Below, piece after piece: positions 1-10,237 of a stretch of DNA of 64,000 nt. Below the pieces are notes generated by a model. It had not been told where the DNA came from. It made no database searches and worked only from the letters and a program-made list of their open reading frames with translations. Positions within the stretch are counted from its first letter, which is position 1. Each line of letters opens with the position of its first letter. The translations under genes were made by a program, and so were the position numbers. The stretch covers positions 475,808,900 through 475,872,899 of the forward strand of contig NC_081406.1 in NCBI RefSeq assembly GCF_030272615.1, in the 5' to 3' direction. Origin of the DNA: Cryptomeria japonica. Taxonomy: Eukaryota; Streptophyta; Pinopsida; Cupressales; Cupressaceae.

Positions 1-1048
1 CCCTAAAAGGTACATTTAGGGTTAGAGGCTATTAAGGTGACATGTTGGGGTTTCTTTGGATATTCATTCAATCTTTTTTACATCAGCTATGTTGGTATTG
101 AGCTCTGCAAATGTTTTTTAGCAGCTGACCAGCCTTCAGGGAACAAAAACTCCTTGGGAATTAGTGAATTGGAGGCAAACCCAGTACATAATTGTGGGGA
201 ATTCATAACAGGATTCCTATTTGTGCTTCAATTGAGAGTACTATCAGCGGATTCAGACCTATATCAGAAGATTCAAATTTTACCTTGCAGATTTAAGAGG
301 GTTGGGAAATACCTTGCAGATTTAAGAGGGTTTGGAATACCCCAAAAGCTGCTGTACCATTCCGTGGGCCAGCCATACCCTTTTCTTGCTGGCCGTACCA
401 CTTGTAGGCCTCAAGGTGCATAATTTGGGTCATACATCATAGTAGAGGGTTTGAAATTGGACTGTTCTTCATTGTCATCACTTTCCATCAGAGATTTGAT
501 AAATTCTTCAGGCTACAGATGGCTAATGGGGTTCAAATCAGTCATTCATTGAGGAAAACTTAGTAAATTCAATAATCTTGCTTGGAGGCTAGGCACATTT
601 CTTAGCAGTTTCAGAATATTTGTTTTTGTTAATTATAATTGATGCAAATAAACTCCATTGGAGTCATTGGACATCATTGGACGCTCATCCATTGCGTTCT
701 ATTCAAGATTAATTGATTAAACCCCCTCCTAGTTAGGAGCTGGACTCCTTGGTATGCAAATTAGTTGAAGTGATAAAATAGATTTCTTAATTCTGATAAT
801 CTGAAATTATTATACTGCTTTCCGAAAATCAGAATTCTGAGTTTTATCATCAGTGAATTATATTTCAGTAGTTTAAGTTGAAAAGTATTGTTAAATTGGT
901 ATTCTTTCGTGATCAAACCTTCATACAACCATCGGTATCAAACCCAAGCAAAAAACATCAAAAAACTATCTTCAAACTACCAATCAATAAGCAACTAGCA
1001 ACACAAAAATCAGAAAAATTCAGTATAACTTGGCTGGGGATCTTTTAG
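1..1048. repeat. Left-edge non-coding sequence, probably part of an LTR
   Basis: No convincing gene is visible. The stretch ends exactly where a tRNA-type primer-binding site begins (1049), so its right end is expected to be the 3' end of a plus-strand LTR. The last bases before the PBS (GGGGATCTTTTA) loosely resemble the GGGGACATTACA ends of other LTRs here. The left end of that LTR lies outside the window. A short ORF at 37-423 has no recognisable motif and is probably chance. Confidence 0.4.
281..338 (+). repeat. Tandem duplication, 29-bp unit x 2
   Basis: A unit beginning TACCTTGCAGATTTAAGAGG occurs at 281 and again at 310, with small differences at the 3' end of each copy. It is a local duplication of no known function. 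Confidence 0.8.
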
Positions 1049-1060
1049 TGGTATCAGAGC
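1049..1060 (+). other. Primer-binding site, initiator-Met tRNA type
   Basis: TGGTATCAGAGC is the canonical plant LTR-retrotransposon PBS complementary to the 3' end of initiator Met tRNA. It fixes the orientation (plus) of the remnant that follows and marks the end of a 5' LTR at about 1047. Confidence 0.85.
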
Positions 1061-1170
1061 AATGATCCTGCCACCCTGAGGGTCCTCTAATTAATTCTAT
1101 ACATCTGGGAAGAATTGGACCTTACAGGTACTATACATGCAAAAGAGCACAGGGACACTTGGATTTTGAT

Positions 1171-2410
1171 ATGGGTGATATACCTGACAGAAATAGGAGT
1201 CTTCGGCAGGAGGAGAGACAGAACTATCTTGATCCAGATGAAGTCATGAGAACTCTGGCTAATTCTCAGCCTAGGATTGTGCACGTACTAGATAGATTTT
1301 AGGATACACTGGACAGGTTAAGGTTGACTCGTCACAGGGATAGGTGTGGTAGACGTGACAGGTATGTTACTGTAGTTGGGAGCCGTGGTAGTAGTAGGGC
1401 TCCTTCATCATTGGGTAGTGCATCTATTTCTCCTAGGCGTGACAGGGCATATACACGGACAATTGACATGCCTATGCAACCTCGTTTCACTTTGAGAGAT
1501 GAGCCACTAGCAGCAGACCCACAGGAGGGCATTGGGTTTTAGGATATCGTTATGGCAGCTAGTGATGAGTGGTTTCGTCTCCTAGAACATGTTAGAGATG
1601 CGTTCCCTTTACACCAGTACTGTATGCATCATAGGGACAATATGAGGAACTGTAATGACACATGGCCTAGACAACAGCAAAATAGTGATCTCAAGTGGGC
1701 TACCGATAAGATTACTTTATTTTCCTTTGATGGCAGTGGGAAGATTAGTGCACGAGACTAGGTGAACAAACTACATATTTACCTGTCACTTAAGTCAATG
1801 CTTGAGGATGAGGCCATACAGTTTGCGGTATTACATTTGGAGGGTGTGGCTTATGATTGGTGGCACCATGGTTTGGTCACCCAAAACCATGGACTTTTAC
1901 ATTCTTACATTGATTTTATTTAGCGGTTGATTGCTAGATTTGATCGTAAGGACGTTGAGTTGTGTTACAGGGACTTTGCACTGCTGTGAGAGACTCCACA
2001 TGTTGAAATTTACTTTAATGAGTTCCAACATATTGCTGTTATGGTTCCTGAGATGGCAGATAGATGCAGGGTGATGTTGTTTATTGAGGGTTTGCATGAC
2101 AGACTATGGGGATTGGTCAAGGCTCTTAAGCCTAGGACGCTACATGAGATTATTCACTTTACCCTGGACCTTGAGACTACACCACCGCTCACTTCTCATC
2201 AGCAGAATAAGAAATCTTTTGATGGCCCCAAACCTTTGCAGAGGTCTTCTACCCAACACCAGAATGCACCACCTCCTCTCAGGATGGATTAGGAGACTTA
2301 TAATGAGTTGAAGAGGAAGAACCTATGGTTCTCGTATAAGGAGCCTTGGGAGCGTGGACACAGATGCCGTGGGAATGGCAAGGCACATCTCATTGAGGTT
2401 CATTCAGATG
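1171..2410 (+). pseudogene. Ty3/gypsy (chromovirus-like) gag, broken
   Basis: The reading frame starts near 1171, just after the PBS, and is interrupted by several in-frame stops (for example near 1302, 1540, 1759, 1921, 1987 and 2290). Recognisable gag pieces are the retrotransposon-gag core around 1800-2170 (residues such as HLEGVAYDWWHHGL, RLIARFDRKDVE and VMLFIEGLHDRLWGLVKA) and a zinc knuckle at about 2325-2380 whose first Cys positions are degraded (NLWFSYKEPWERGHRC, compared with LCYSCKEPWVPGHRC in element H of this window). It is the same gag type as H but much older. Several stops are TAG or TGA, fitting C-to-T decay of methylated DNA. No function is likely. Confidence 0.8.
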
Positions 2411-2997
2411 TGGATGATGAGCAAATTCAAGATACAAGTTCTAAGGGCAACAATGAGGATGTTGTTGATACACATGATGTTGCTTATGGCACTATTGCTA
2501 CTCTTTTCAGTGTTCCTATGTATCAACCTTTCGTGTTGGAAGGGATTGTCAAGGAACGAGTGTTATGCTTGGTAGACAGCGGTAGCACTCATAATTTCAT
2601 CAATGGGGGTTTTGTGGTAAATAAGGGGCTGGAGGTAGAGGAATTTGATGGATTTCATGTCATGCTAGTGGATTGTTCCCAAGTGAGTTGCACAAGAAGG
2701 GTACACTGATTATCTATTGCATTGGATAATTATTCTTTCATAGATCATTACTATGTTGTTGGTATTGGTGGAGGGACGGACGTGGTACTTGGTGTGCAAT
2801 GGTTGAAGTCTCTTGGGAGGTATGCACAAGATTTCAACAAGATGGAGTTGGAGTTTAATCACATGGGTACACATATTGTGCTTAAGGTACTAATGAGTGA
2901 ACCAAAGAACGAGGCAGCTAACAGTATGCTTGCTTGCTTAACATGGAGGCTTTTAAAAACATGGGTAAAAATGAAGAAATCAGCTCTAATTTTCTGA
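2411..2997 (+). pseudogene. Ty3/gypsy aspartic protease, broken
   Basis: Continues the gag frame. The retropepsin motif VDSGSTHNFING lies at about 2569-2604, followed by the conserved gypsy stretch DVVLGVQWLKSLG (about 2780-2818). One in-frame stop (2707-2709) separates the two halves. The RT, RNase H and integrase expected next are absent: within 600 bp the sequence changes to an unrelated ORF and a purine-rich tract. The element therefore lost most of pol, or was a gag-protease derivative. Confidence 0.75.
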
Positions 2998-3464
2998 TGT
3001 TTAACAGCAGTGGTAAATCCTCCATTTGTCATGACATTGCAGCCTCTAATCACAGGGAAATGAGCGATGTAGATTCTACTATGATTGGCACACAAAATGC
3101 AAGCATTGGGCATGGTAAAATTTATGATGCATCTCGTAATGGGACTGATTTTAAACATTTTGGAGCGGCTGATATAGAACAATCTCATAATTTGATTGAT
3201 GGTTGGCTAGAAAGGGCAAAGCAAGCCAAGTTATTGGTCCATCAAGCCAAACTCCATCTTCAACACATTCATGACATCCACCACACTTTACATGATGATG
3301 AGCAAAGATTGGCCAATTCTGAAAATTCAGATGTTGATCATTTTCTTGATGGTAATGATGATTTTATTGACAACACTAAAAAGACAAATAATGATGTGCA
3401 AATTCAATTATGCCAAATTGATAGGGAACAAATGGAAATGTGTCAATGCCAAAGTGAAAAATAA
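2934..3464 (+). CDS. Hypothetical ORF, 176 codons, in place of pol
   Basis: An open frame with no family I recognise, in a different frame from the protease it overlaps. It encodes a polar, His/Asp/Asn-rich protein with a helical-looking stretch in its middle (AKQAKLLVHQAKLHLQHIHD) and an acidic run after it. It sits where RT should begin in a gypsy element. It may be captured sequence in a non-autonomous derivative or a chance ORF; its length and lack of stops beside heavily mutated gag are mildly notable. Codons are A/T-rich like the surroundings. Confidence 0.35.
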   Translation: MLNMEAFKNMGKNEEISSNFLMFNSSGKSSICHDIAASNHREMSDVDSTMIGTQNASIGHGKIYDASRNGTDFKHFGAADIEQSHNLIDGWLERAKQAKLLVHQAKLHLQHIHDIHHTLHDDEQRLANSENSDVDHFLDGNDDFIDNTKKTNNDVQIQLCQIDREQMEMCQCQSEK

Positions 3465-3593
3465 TAGTATGCAAATTCGGATCATGCCAAGTTAATAGAT
3501 AACAAGTGGAAATGGATCGATAACAAAATGACAATGTAATATACACACCTTTTCTCTTTTTGAATATCATCACTTTTTGATGATCCATATCTC

Positions 3594-3612
3594 AAAGTGG
3601 GCAAGGTGAGAG
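3594..3612 (+). other. Polypurine-tract-like run next to an LTR edge
   Basis: AAAGTGGGCAAGGTGAGAG directly precedes the TG of the LTR at 3613, as a plus-strand polypurine tract would. If real, the LTR at 3613-5172 could be the 3' LTR of the remnant that begins at 1049. Against this, the LTR's best TATA box reads on the minus strand. Confidence 0.4.
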
Positions 3613-5172
3613 TGTAGTATCTCTTGCTGGTGTATGACTGAATATGCAAGGAATATTATCAAACAATTGTCTGATAACCTGCTATTCTAGTTTCAGATTG
3701 TATAACCTGCGTGTTATGCGGTTTTGGACAGCTGTATAATCTTGCGTGTTATGCAGTACTGACTGATATAATACTTCAGACTTGTTTTGATAGCATTAAC
3801 TTTGATTAACAATCAAGGATGACTTGCAAAAAACTACTAAACAAGAAGATAACCCTCTACGATGAATGTGCAATCGTTCTGATGCAAATACATGAATCAT
3901 AATGTAGAAAATGTACACCTACAGATGACTGATATTTTGACAAACAGTTGGCATACAATCATGTAACAACATATAGACTAAATGAAATCTTATAACTCCC
4001 TTTATTAGAAGGCAATAGACTTATTACAAATATTTGAATAAGGGCCAAGACTTTCGGCTTTCAACAAATCATTTCAGAATCTTTGAGTACAAATGGCAGC
4101 CATGAATACATTTATACAAAGTGAAAAATACAATGAAATCTCAATGCCAAAAGAACCTGGAATGTAGCACGTAGGTCTGTGATTGAAGAAGCAAGCAATA
4201 TCTCTCCACTTTGAGCCTCCCCTTAGCCAAATCAAATATTTCTCCAAATCGCCCCTGCTGCAGATGTTAATTACAGTAGTTAATTACTAACAGCTCCTTG
4301 GACTCCTCTCAAGCCACGAATATCATTGTTGAACTCCTCATAGGTGGGCGCCACAATCTAGGAGGAAACCAATGCACCACAATGGAGATATAAGCAAAAT
4401 CGTGGGGTATAGATGACTGGTTCGATTTGCTTCAGATCTTATATGTAACCTGAAATCACTTCAATTCTCCTCCAAAAATACTAGATGAATCGCCTTGCCT
4501 CCTCAAGTGAATCGATGCACATAGGTATCCGAATAATAATGAACTGAATACCCTCCAAAGCCGTCTACCATGAAGATGCCATGGAAACTCAATAAGCACA
4601 AATATGAAGGACTGATAATGTCTGAGATAAACTCAGTGAGCTGGGACGTGGAATCAACATTAATGAAGCACAGTCAATGAAATCCTTCCATACCAAGATG
4701 TCTCTATTTACTTCACAAAACTGAACTTAAGCTGAGTTGGCCTTTGGCCACAACTAAGCACAATTGAGATGACTGAAGTATCACCTCCTCAAATGCAACC
4801 CTTCAAGAGATCTTTCACTCCCTCAGTTATGCTATCAATGGGAGTTTTCGTTCCCAAAGACAAAGATCTGCTGAAACCCCTTGGCTCCAGAAAACCCAAT
4901 CAATTCAAATATCAATTCCTGGCTGCCTTGAAGCTCAATTAGATCTCCTTTTATACTTAAGTGACTTTATGATATAATATTAAATTAAGTCACTTTATTA
5001 AATTAATTAAATATAAAGCCACCTTTTAATTTTTAATTTATTTGATAACTTTATAAATAATTAACTTGATACTATTAATTCAAATAATTAATTAAGCTAT
5101 CCTTAAGAAATATCAATAATTGCGACAACTTAATTAATTAATTATTCTTCCTCCAAAAAAGGGGACATTACA
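3613..5172. mobile_element. LTR of family A, 1.56 kb
   Basis: Starts TGTAGTATC and ends GGGGACATTACA. The flanking 5-mers GAGAG (3608-3612) and GAGAT (5173-5177) match at 4 of 5 positions, so it may be a solo LTR. It shares with the LTRs at 10238 and 36516 a region near the left end (GGAATATTnTCAAACA) and an A/T-rich right tail with repeated AAGTCACTTT/AAGTGACTTT words (4960-5060). A TATA-like GTATAAAAGGAG on the minus strand (about 4945-4965) suggests minus orientation. No coding sequence. Confidence 0.6.
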
Positions 5173-6700
5173 GAGATCGTACTGTTGTGCTCTGCACTGC
5201 ACACCCCGTCCTTTTGACAGGGACCCCCGTGGTTGCAATCTGCCTAATTGGTAGAGAGGAGTTCCAGCCATTGGCTTTCAAAGCTAAAGGTAAATCTTGA
5301 AAAATTTGAAGGCAACAAAAGGAGTGAAGTCACTCGAATCCACCACAATACCCTCCAATCGCCGAGCTAAGTAAACCCAAAATTGGAAAAACTCGGCAGT
5401 TTTGTAAGTTTTGTGAGGTGCCGAAGTATAGAGGGAGGCGTACAATTTAAATCGCGCATTCTTGCAAAAAGGCCCGAAATTCCTAAACACGAAGTTCAAA
5501 GTCCGCAAATCAGCTCAACAAGGTGAAATGTGAGAAGAGTCGTGCGAAAAGGGCTTCAAAGAGCCGAAAAACATTAAACTCACAAAATATCCTTGGAGGC
5601 CGAAAGTGAGACAAGTAGGAGATCCTGCAAATCGTCCAAAATGCTAAAAGCATTAATGAAATCGTATATCGCACAAATACATCATTTAGACGGAAAGACG
5701 TTAAATCAAAAGTTGCGCACAATTGGTGTATAGGCTGAAAAAGGAGGCAAAGTCCAAATCGCGTCAAAGTTTGCACAAGGGCCCTCTAGCCTTAAAATGG
5801 CATAACTCGCAAAAAGGCTTTCTGAGCCGAAAACCCCCAAACTCGCGAAATCGGCATTTAGGCTGAAAATTACAAACTCACAAAGTAGACCAATCTCCCA
5901 AAGTTGGCTAGTAGGGTTTAGATTGCGCCAGAATGGCTCTTTGAGTCGAAAATTACAAATTGTAGAAATCGCGCAAATAGGCAGTCTGGCTCGAAATTCG
6001 TAAACTTGACATCTAGCAAAGGGGAAAATAGCTGAAAAGATTAATGGACTCCTGAATCGCGCAAAATATGTATTCAAGCCGAAATGGGAGTGTAGAAATC
6101 GCGCAAAACACTTTCATAACCCAAGAATAGGAAAGAAAGAGTGGAGTTCATGTTTTAAGTCCAGTAGGCTGAAAACATCAAACTCAAAATCTTCAGTAAG
6201 CCCGAAGTCGCGCAAAGGGCATTTGAACGCAAGTGAATCCAAAATTCCCACAAACGAGAGCAAAATGGCCAAGTTCAAAACTCGCAAATCGGCTGAGTAG
6301 GCTGAAATACAAGTAAAGGGCTCACAAAACATGTAGAAGGCCGAAACTTTAAAATTCCTAAATCATGCCATTTTGATTCACATAAGCCAAAATCTTCTAA
6401 AAGACCAAAATCGCGAAAAGACATCATTTTGGCCGAAAAGTTCAATATCTCCCAAAATCACACATTTTCTCTCCAATGGTCGAATTTCTTATTTTACCTA
6501 AAGAGCCAAAAATTTATCAAAGGGCATCTTAATAAGTTATATATTTTGGTCAAATAACTTGAAGCTAGGGTAGAAATTGTGCAAATTGGCTTGATTAGCC
6601 GAAATTCAAGAACAAAAGGGAGGCGTTTAAACAAAAGAAAATCGCATACTCCTTATGAAATGTTTGAATTTTGCTAAGGTGGAGATTTTGAAGGTTAATT
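5173..6700. repeat. LTR-like DNA with a degenerate periodic ladder (CGCGCAAA / GCCGAAA words)
   Basis: From about 5440 to 6450 the words aaatCGCGCAAA or CTCGCAAA alternate with GGCCGAAA, GGCTGAAA or GAGCCGAAA every few dozen bases (for example 5573, 5599, 5838, 5980, 6058, 6078 and 6095). The sequence between them is not obviously repeated. The minus-strand ORFs seen here (5284-6332) exist because the motif lacks stops in that direction; I do not regard them as genes. The left 100 bases (5173-5283) hold nothing recognisable apart from a GGGACCCCCGTGGTTGCAAT word that resembles the LTR-end word GGTCCCCATTTGCAATGGGG found at 59571. Confidence 0.55.
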
Positions 6701-7988
6701 TGCAAGTTTACGTTCGCTCATTTTCTTCAACATATCAAGGGTCAAATTTTATGAAAGAGGTTCGTTTAGAATAAGGTTGTGCATTTAAACTTAACATCTC
6801 GCAGTTCATCTCTCAAGCCTTAATTTTGTCTAAATTTTGAGAGTGAATCAAGACGAAGAATCAGGATTTCATGTTAGAAGAGAGGCATTTAAAAGATACA
6901 TCTCACAAAGAGCTTCTCGAGCCCAAACTCCACCAAGACGAAGCCAGACGTTAAAAATCTAATGTTTGTTAAATTAATTTAATTAATTTTTCAAATTGGT
7001 TTATTAAAGTGAGATTGATTGTTCGTAGGTTAGGCATCGTCCGGAAGAACCAGTAGAAAGCCTGAAACGTCAAGAAGCCCGATGCTAAAAGCTGAAGAAG
7101 AAGATGCATGAACGTGCTATAGGAGCGCGAGATCTGAACCGAGCATTGGGAAGCGTGTCGTTCAACAACAAGCTAAAGTCCATCACTGGGACCAAAGACC
7201 AAGAAACATTCCGAATGCTGCAAATATGCATTCCTGAGAAATACACAACTGGATTTAATTCCAAGAGTTCAGTTTTTGAAAACTGAAACTGTTTTATTGT
7301 AAAAGATTAGCAAGCCACTGGTTTTGGCAATACCTAGCTTGCAACTGCTATTTTAGGTAGAGACAAATTTTAATGATTGTGTTGGAGGCTCTTTTATTAC
7401 AACTATGTAAGCTTGTTTGTTGTCATTCAGATTTATTTTGTGCAGCACTTTAGATATATTGCTCACATAATAAATTGTATGTCTTTGTTTGAGCAAAAAT
7501 TAACTATATCAATTATAAATTATAAATTATAAATCATATATCTATATCTACATATATTAGTTATGTCTTTGAATGTTTAGTGTTGTGGTAGAAAAACTCC
7601 ATTGGTGAGGTAGCCACCAAGGTTCAAACCCCTACTGGGCCATTGAGCTCGTGGGCTTTCTACCTTTGTTGGGTCGTTGAGCTCGTGGGTTTGAACAAGT
7701 GAAGTGTGGGGAACTCTGATTTTGTCTTAGACCAATCCTATTTCTAAGCAATTCAGTAATTTCACATGTTTTTCTAGGGTTTTGCAAGTTTTTGGAATGA
7801 TTTTTTCACGTTTTTGCCATTTTGGGGGTTTTTAACATGATTTTAACCTGATTTAAATGCAAAAAATCTTTGAAAATTTGGTCAACACTTGGTCAACGAT
7901 TTTTTCATGAATTGGGATTTTTTTGGGGAATAAATCAGCTAGCTCCAGGATTTAGGATTAATCGGGTATAATCGCGATTTTTTGCAAA
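6701..7988. repeat. LTR-like non-coding DNA
   Basis: A/T-rich sequence with no gene I can support. A short plus-strand ORF at 7104-7286 has no recognisable motif. The stretch lies between the motif ladder and the C-terminus of the minus-strand retroelement ORF, so it is probably the downstream (3' UTR/LTR) part of that older element. Confidence 0.35.
7575..7700 (+). repeat. Possible tRNA-derived SINE fragment
   Basis: GGTTCAAACCCC at about 7621-7632 fits the RNA polymerase III B box (GGTTCRANNCC). An A-box-like TAGTGTTGTGG lies about 40 bp upstream, a spacing usual for SINEs. It is followed by two copies of a GGGyCrTTGAGCTCGTGGGyTT word (about 7639 and 7674). No poly-A tail or target duplication was identified, so this is tentative. 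Confidence 0.3.
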
Positions 7989-8148
7989 CTATTGCTTCAT
8001 TGGCGCGAAGGAACCATGGATAGGGTCTTCAACCAACTTGGCTTGCGTCCAACCAGGCAATGTCATGGTCTTGTCTTTCTCATTTATATATTGCAAATGG
8101 ATGTGATCCCCATCATCTTACACCTGATCTAGAATGCAGAAGAGGTTA
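7989..8148 (-). pseudogene. C-terminal end of the retroelement ORF interrupted by element H
   Basis: Read on the minus strand from 31871/8148 leftwards, the frame of the ORF at 33092-31867 continues after removal of H and one GGTTA copy. It passes one stop near 8125 and ends at TAG 7991-7989 after PIHGSFAPMKQ. Together with the larger piece it forms the extra ORF of an older, unrecognised LTR element. No catalytic motif is visible. Confidence 0.55.
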
Positions 8149-8382
8149 TGTAAAATTCCCTCTTATTTTTTTTGAAATTTTTCCACAATTACTTTCAACA
8201 CAACATTTGTTATGGTTAGGAAATGAAAACCAAATGCTGCTGAAAGGTAACCCTTCCACTTTCTGATCACCAAGAGCCCAATGTGGGAAGGTGAGAGCAC
8301 ACGGTGACAAGGGGTTTCTTAGCTTTCTATTCCGCTGGAAATTACAATGCAATTACAAAACTGGTCGGCAAGCCAGCCCCTT

Positions 8383-8619
8383 CCACTTTGCAGCGGGATG
8401 AAGAACACAAACTTGGCGGTAAACCAGCCAAGGCAACAAAGCATAATAGAACCAAATCATTCTACCGCTTATGCAGCGGGAGGACTTTTAAATGAAACTA
8501 TCACTCAACCGCATATCTCAGCGGGAGGACAATATCACTCAACCATTTGCTCAGTGGCAGGACAAAACTGAATTGCAAACATACAGGCGGCTAAGCCATC
8601 CTCTTCCACTTGTTCAGCG
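8383..8619 (-). repeat. Hairpin ladder in the H 3' LTR
   Basis: Short stems with outer arms CCGCT/AGCGG or CCACT/AGTGG-like, 3-5-base arms and loops of about 5-9 bases, at 8383-8396, 8465-8479 (CCGCT TATGC AGCGG), 8509-8524, 8543-8557 and about 8606. In the 5' LTR two of them are perfect CCACT/AGTGG stems (30342-30356 and 30405-30419). They fall between the TATA box and the PBS-proximal LTR end, so in the RNA they would lie in the leader and the 3' UTR. Confidence 0.7.
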
Positions 8620-9350
8620 AGAAATACAACATAGAATGAATTGGTCAGTACTACTGAAGCAATTCTTACAATGATAGAAATGTGAAAAGAGATAGAGTGA
8701 AGTACATATCTTATGAATTCACTAACACATTCTAACCAATAATACTACTTGCTGTTCTGAAATCAAATACAAGGAAAACGCAGAACCAGCCATCCCGAAA
8801 CCCACTAAATTGCTTGTAACTCACTCAAAACCCCATAGAATCATGCCAAATCAGAAGAAAATGAAGCATATGACATAAGGAAACAAAACAATACCTCGAA
8901 ACTACAAATGAAGAGCACCAACAGAAAGGCTCACATCCCAATGCAATTCTGGAAATGGCATGTTTTGCTGAAAAGTTCGATGTGTAACTAAAAATTGGAC
9001 AGTTCTCCAAATGCCACGCCAATATAGGAGACTTATTGTCTCTCCAGTATGCTTCCAACGAGCCCTCACCCAGAATGATGCATTCAACACATAGGCAACT
9101 ACGAGTGAAATACACTTTCAGCCGGCACACACGAGCATTACCAAAAAAACCAGCAGCATACACAAATCTTCACCAACACACCCAAAAATCACCAAGAAGC
9201 TCACAACTATGCACCACAGCTAGGAGTGATGTCTCACACTCGAAACCGGAAGGAAGGATCTAGGAGGTATTCACTCTCGAAGAATGTTTGGAGTCATTCC
9301 GACAGCATAACGATATATTTTCTCTGGATACCAAATGAGGAGCCCAACCT

Positions 9351-9362
9351 CTATTTATATAG
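9351..9362 (-). promoter_or_regulatory. TATA box of the H LTR
   Basis: Minus-strand CTATATAAATAG, 0.7 kb inside the LTR from its U3 start at 10070. The 5' LTR copy is CTATATAAACAG at 31158-31147. Transcription would run leftwards through the hairpin ladder to the LTR end. Confidence 0.65.
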
Positions 9363-10048
9363 CTTTTCCAATCTGAAATTCAAATGAAACTGCCTCCCAA
9401 TTTTGCCTCATTCCAATTGCATTTCATTTCATGGTGGACCCAAAGTGGCGCCCACTTTGCCAAGTCAAAATCGCGCCAAGGAGAGGGGCCACGATTTTTG
9501 ACATTATAAATTCTTTAAAATATAAAGAATGAAGTCTCCCTTTAATTCTCCAAATAAATCGCCCATACATGACTTAGGAAAAATATTATATTTTGCACAA
9601 TTTCCCATAACATCAATAAGTGATAAAATAATTAAATAATAACCTTAGGATAAGGAATAATATTTAATTAAATTGCTTATAGTTCCAGTACTGATTATTA
9701 ACGAAATCCAGATGAGGCCGAACAATGAGGATCACTGAATTGTGCTGGGACAGGACCAAATCCAGGATTGCCAAAAATAGAGTACCCCAAACTGGTACTT
9801 ACTAAAAATAGTAAGTCATGAAATAATGCTCCGAAAATCGTTATCTTCGCAACCAGAGAAAAAGCTTGGCGAGCTTAGCAACTTTGTACCATCCTGACAG
9901 CCAAACCCTAACTTACTAAAAATAGTAAGTTCTCATTCCACCCCTGACAAGTCTGGTCGGAACTCCAAGGAACATGGGAACCCTTAATTCATCTTTCCAC
10001 ATAGCCTACGGGTCTCTAGAATAGGCCAATGGACCACTAAATGCAACA

Positions 10049-10237
10049 TCACAAGGAAGGGGACATTACAATTCTCCCTTCCCAAAATTGCTTGTCCTCA
10101 AGCAATCGCAAGCCAGGATGTTGTAAAACCACCTCATTCTCCCAAGTAGCATCCTCCACCGATATGTCCTTCCACTGAACCAAATACTCTCGGATGGTTC
10201 TCCTCCTCAACAATCGTTCCCTGACATCAAGGATGGC
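10049..10237 (-). pseudogene. Chromodomain and pol C-terminus of element H
   Basis: Minus-strand codons encode LDVRERLLRRRTIREYLV, QWKDISVEDATWENEVVL and LLEDKQFWEGRIVMSPSL, a typical chromovirus chromodomain (the aromatic-rich YLVQWK and ATWE blocks) that may steer integration to particular chromatin. The frame continues across the polypurine tract into the LTR (VMSPSL, stop at 10049). Upstream it joins directly to 11531 once solo LTR A and one ATGGC copy are removed, giving VPEAILDVRE. The piece itself has no stop, but pol upstream is broken. Confidence 0.85.
10071..10087 (-). other. Polypurine tract of element H
   Basis: On the minus strand TTTTGGGAAGGGAGAAT abuts the TG of the 3' LTR, the usual primer for plus-strand DNA synthesis. 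The same bases encode the last pol codons (WEGR). Confidence 0.8.

Larger units (their letters stand above)
8149..10070 (-). mobile_element. 3' LTR of element H
   Basis: Starts (plus strand) TGTAAAATTCCC and ends GGGGACATTACA; on the element's strand it begins TGTAATGTCCCC. It matches 29948-31866 along its whole length with scattered substitutions and small indels. Minus-strand TATA box at 9362-9351. The transcribed part downstream of it carries the CCRCT/AGYGG hairpins. The pol frame runs into it and stops at 10051-10049. Confidence 0.95.

Noticed and set aside
3613-5172. 3' LTR of the remnant beginning at 1049
   Set aside because: Not adopted as the main call: its end does not match the sequence before the PBS well, the TATA box reads on the other strand, and a 4/5 target duplication argues for a solo LTR. 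It is kept as an alternative because of the polypurine-like tract.
5173-5283. tRNA or rRNA fragment suspected from the GC-rich start
   Set aside because: No cloverleaf arms or rRNA core words could be fitted.
5284-6332. Several overlapping minus-strand ORFs of 70-120 codons
   Set aside because: They follow a repeated CG-rich word that lacks stops in one direction; the translations are low in complexity (Phe/Ala/Arg-rich) and have no motif.
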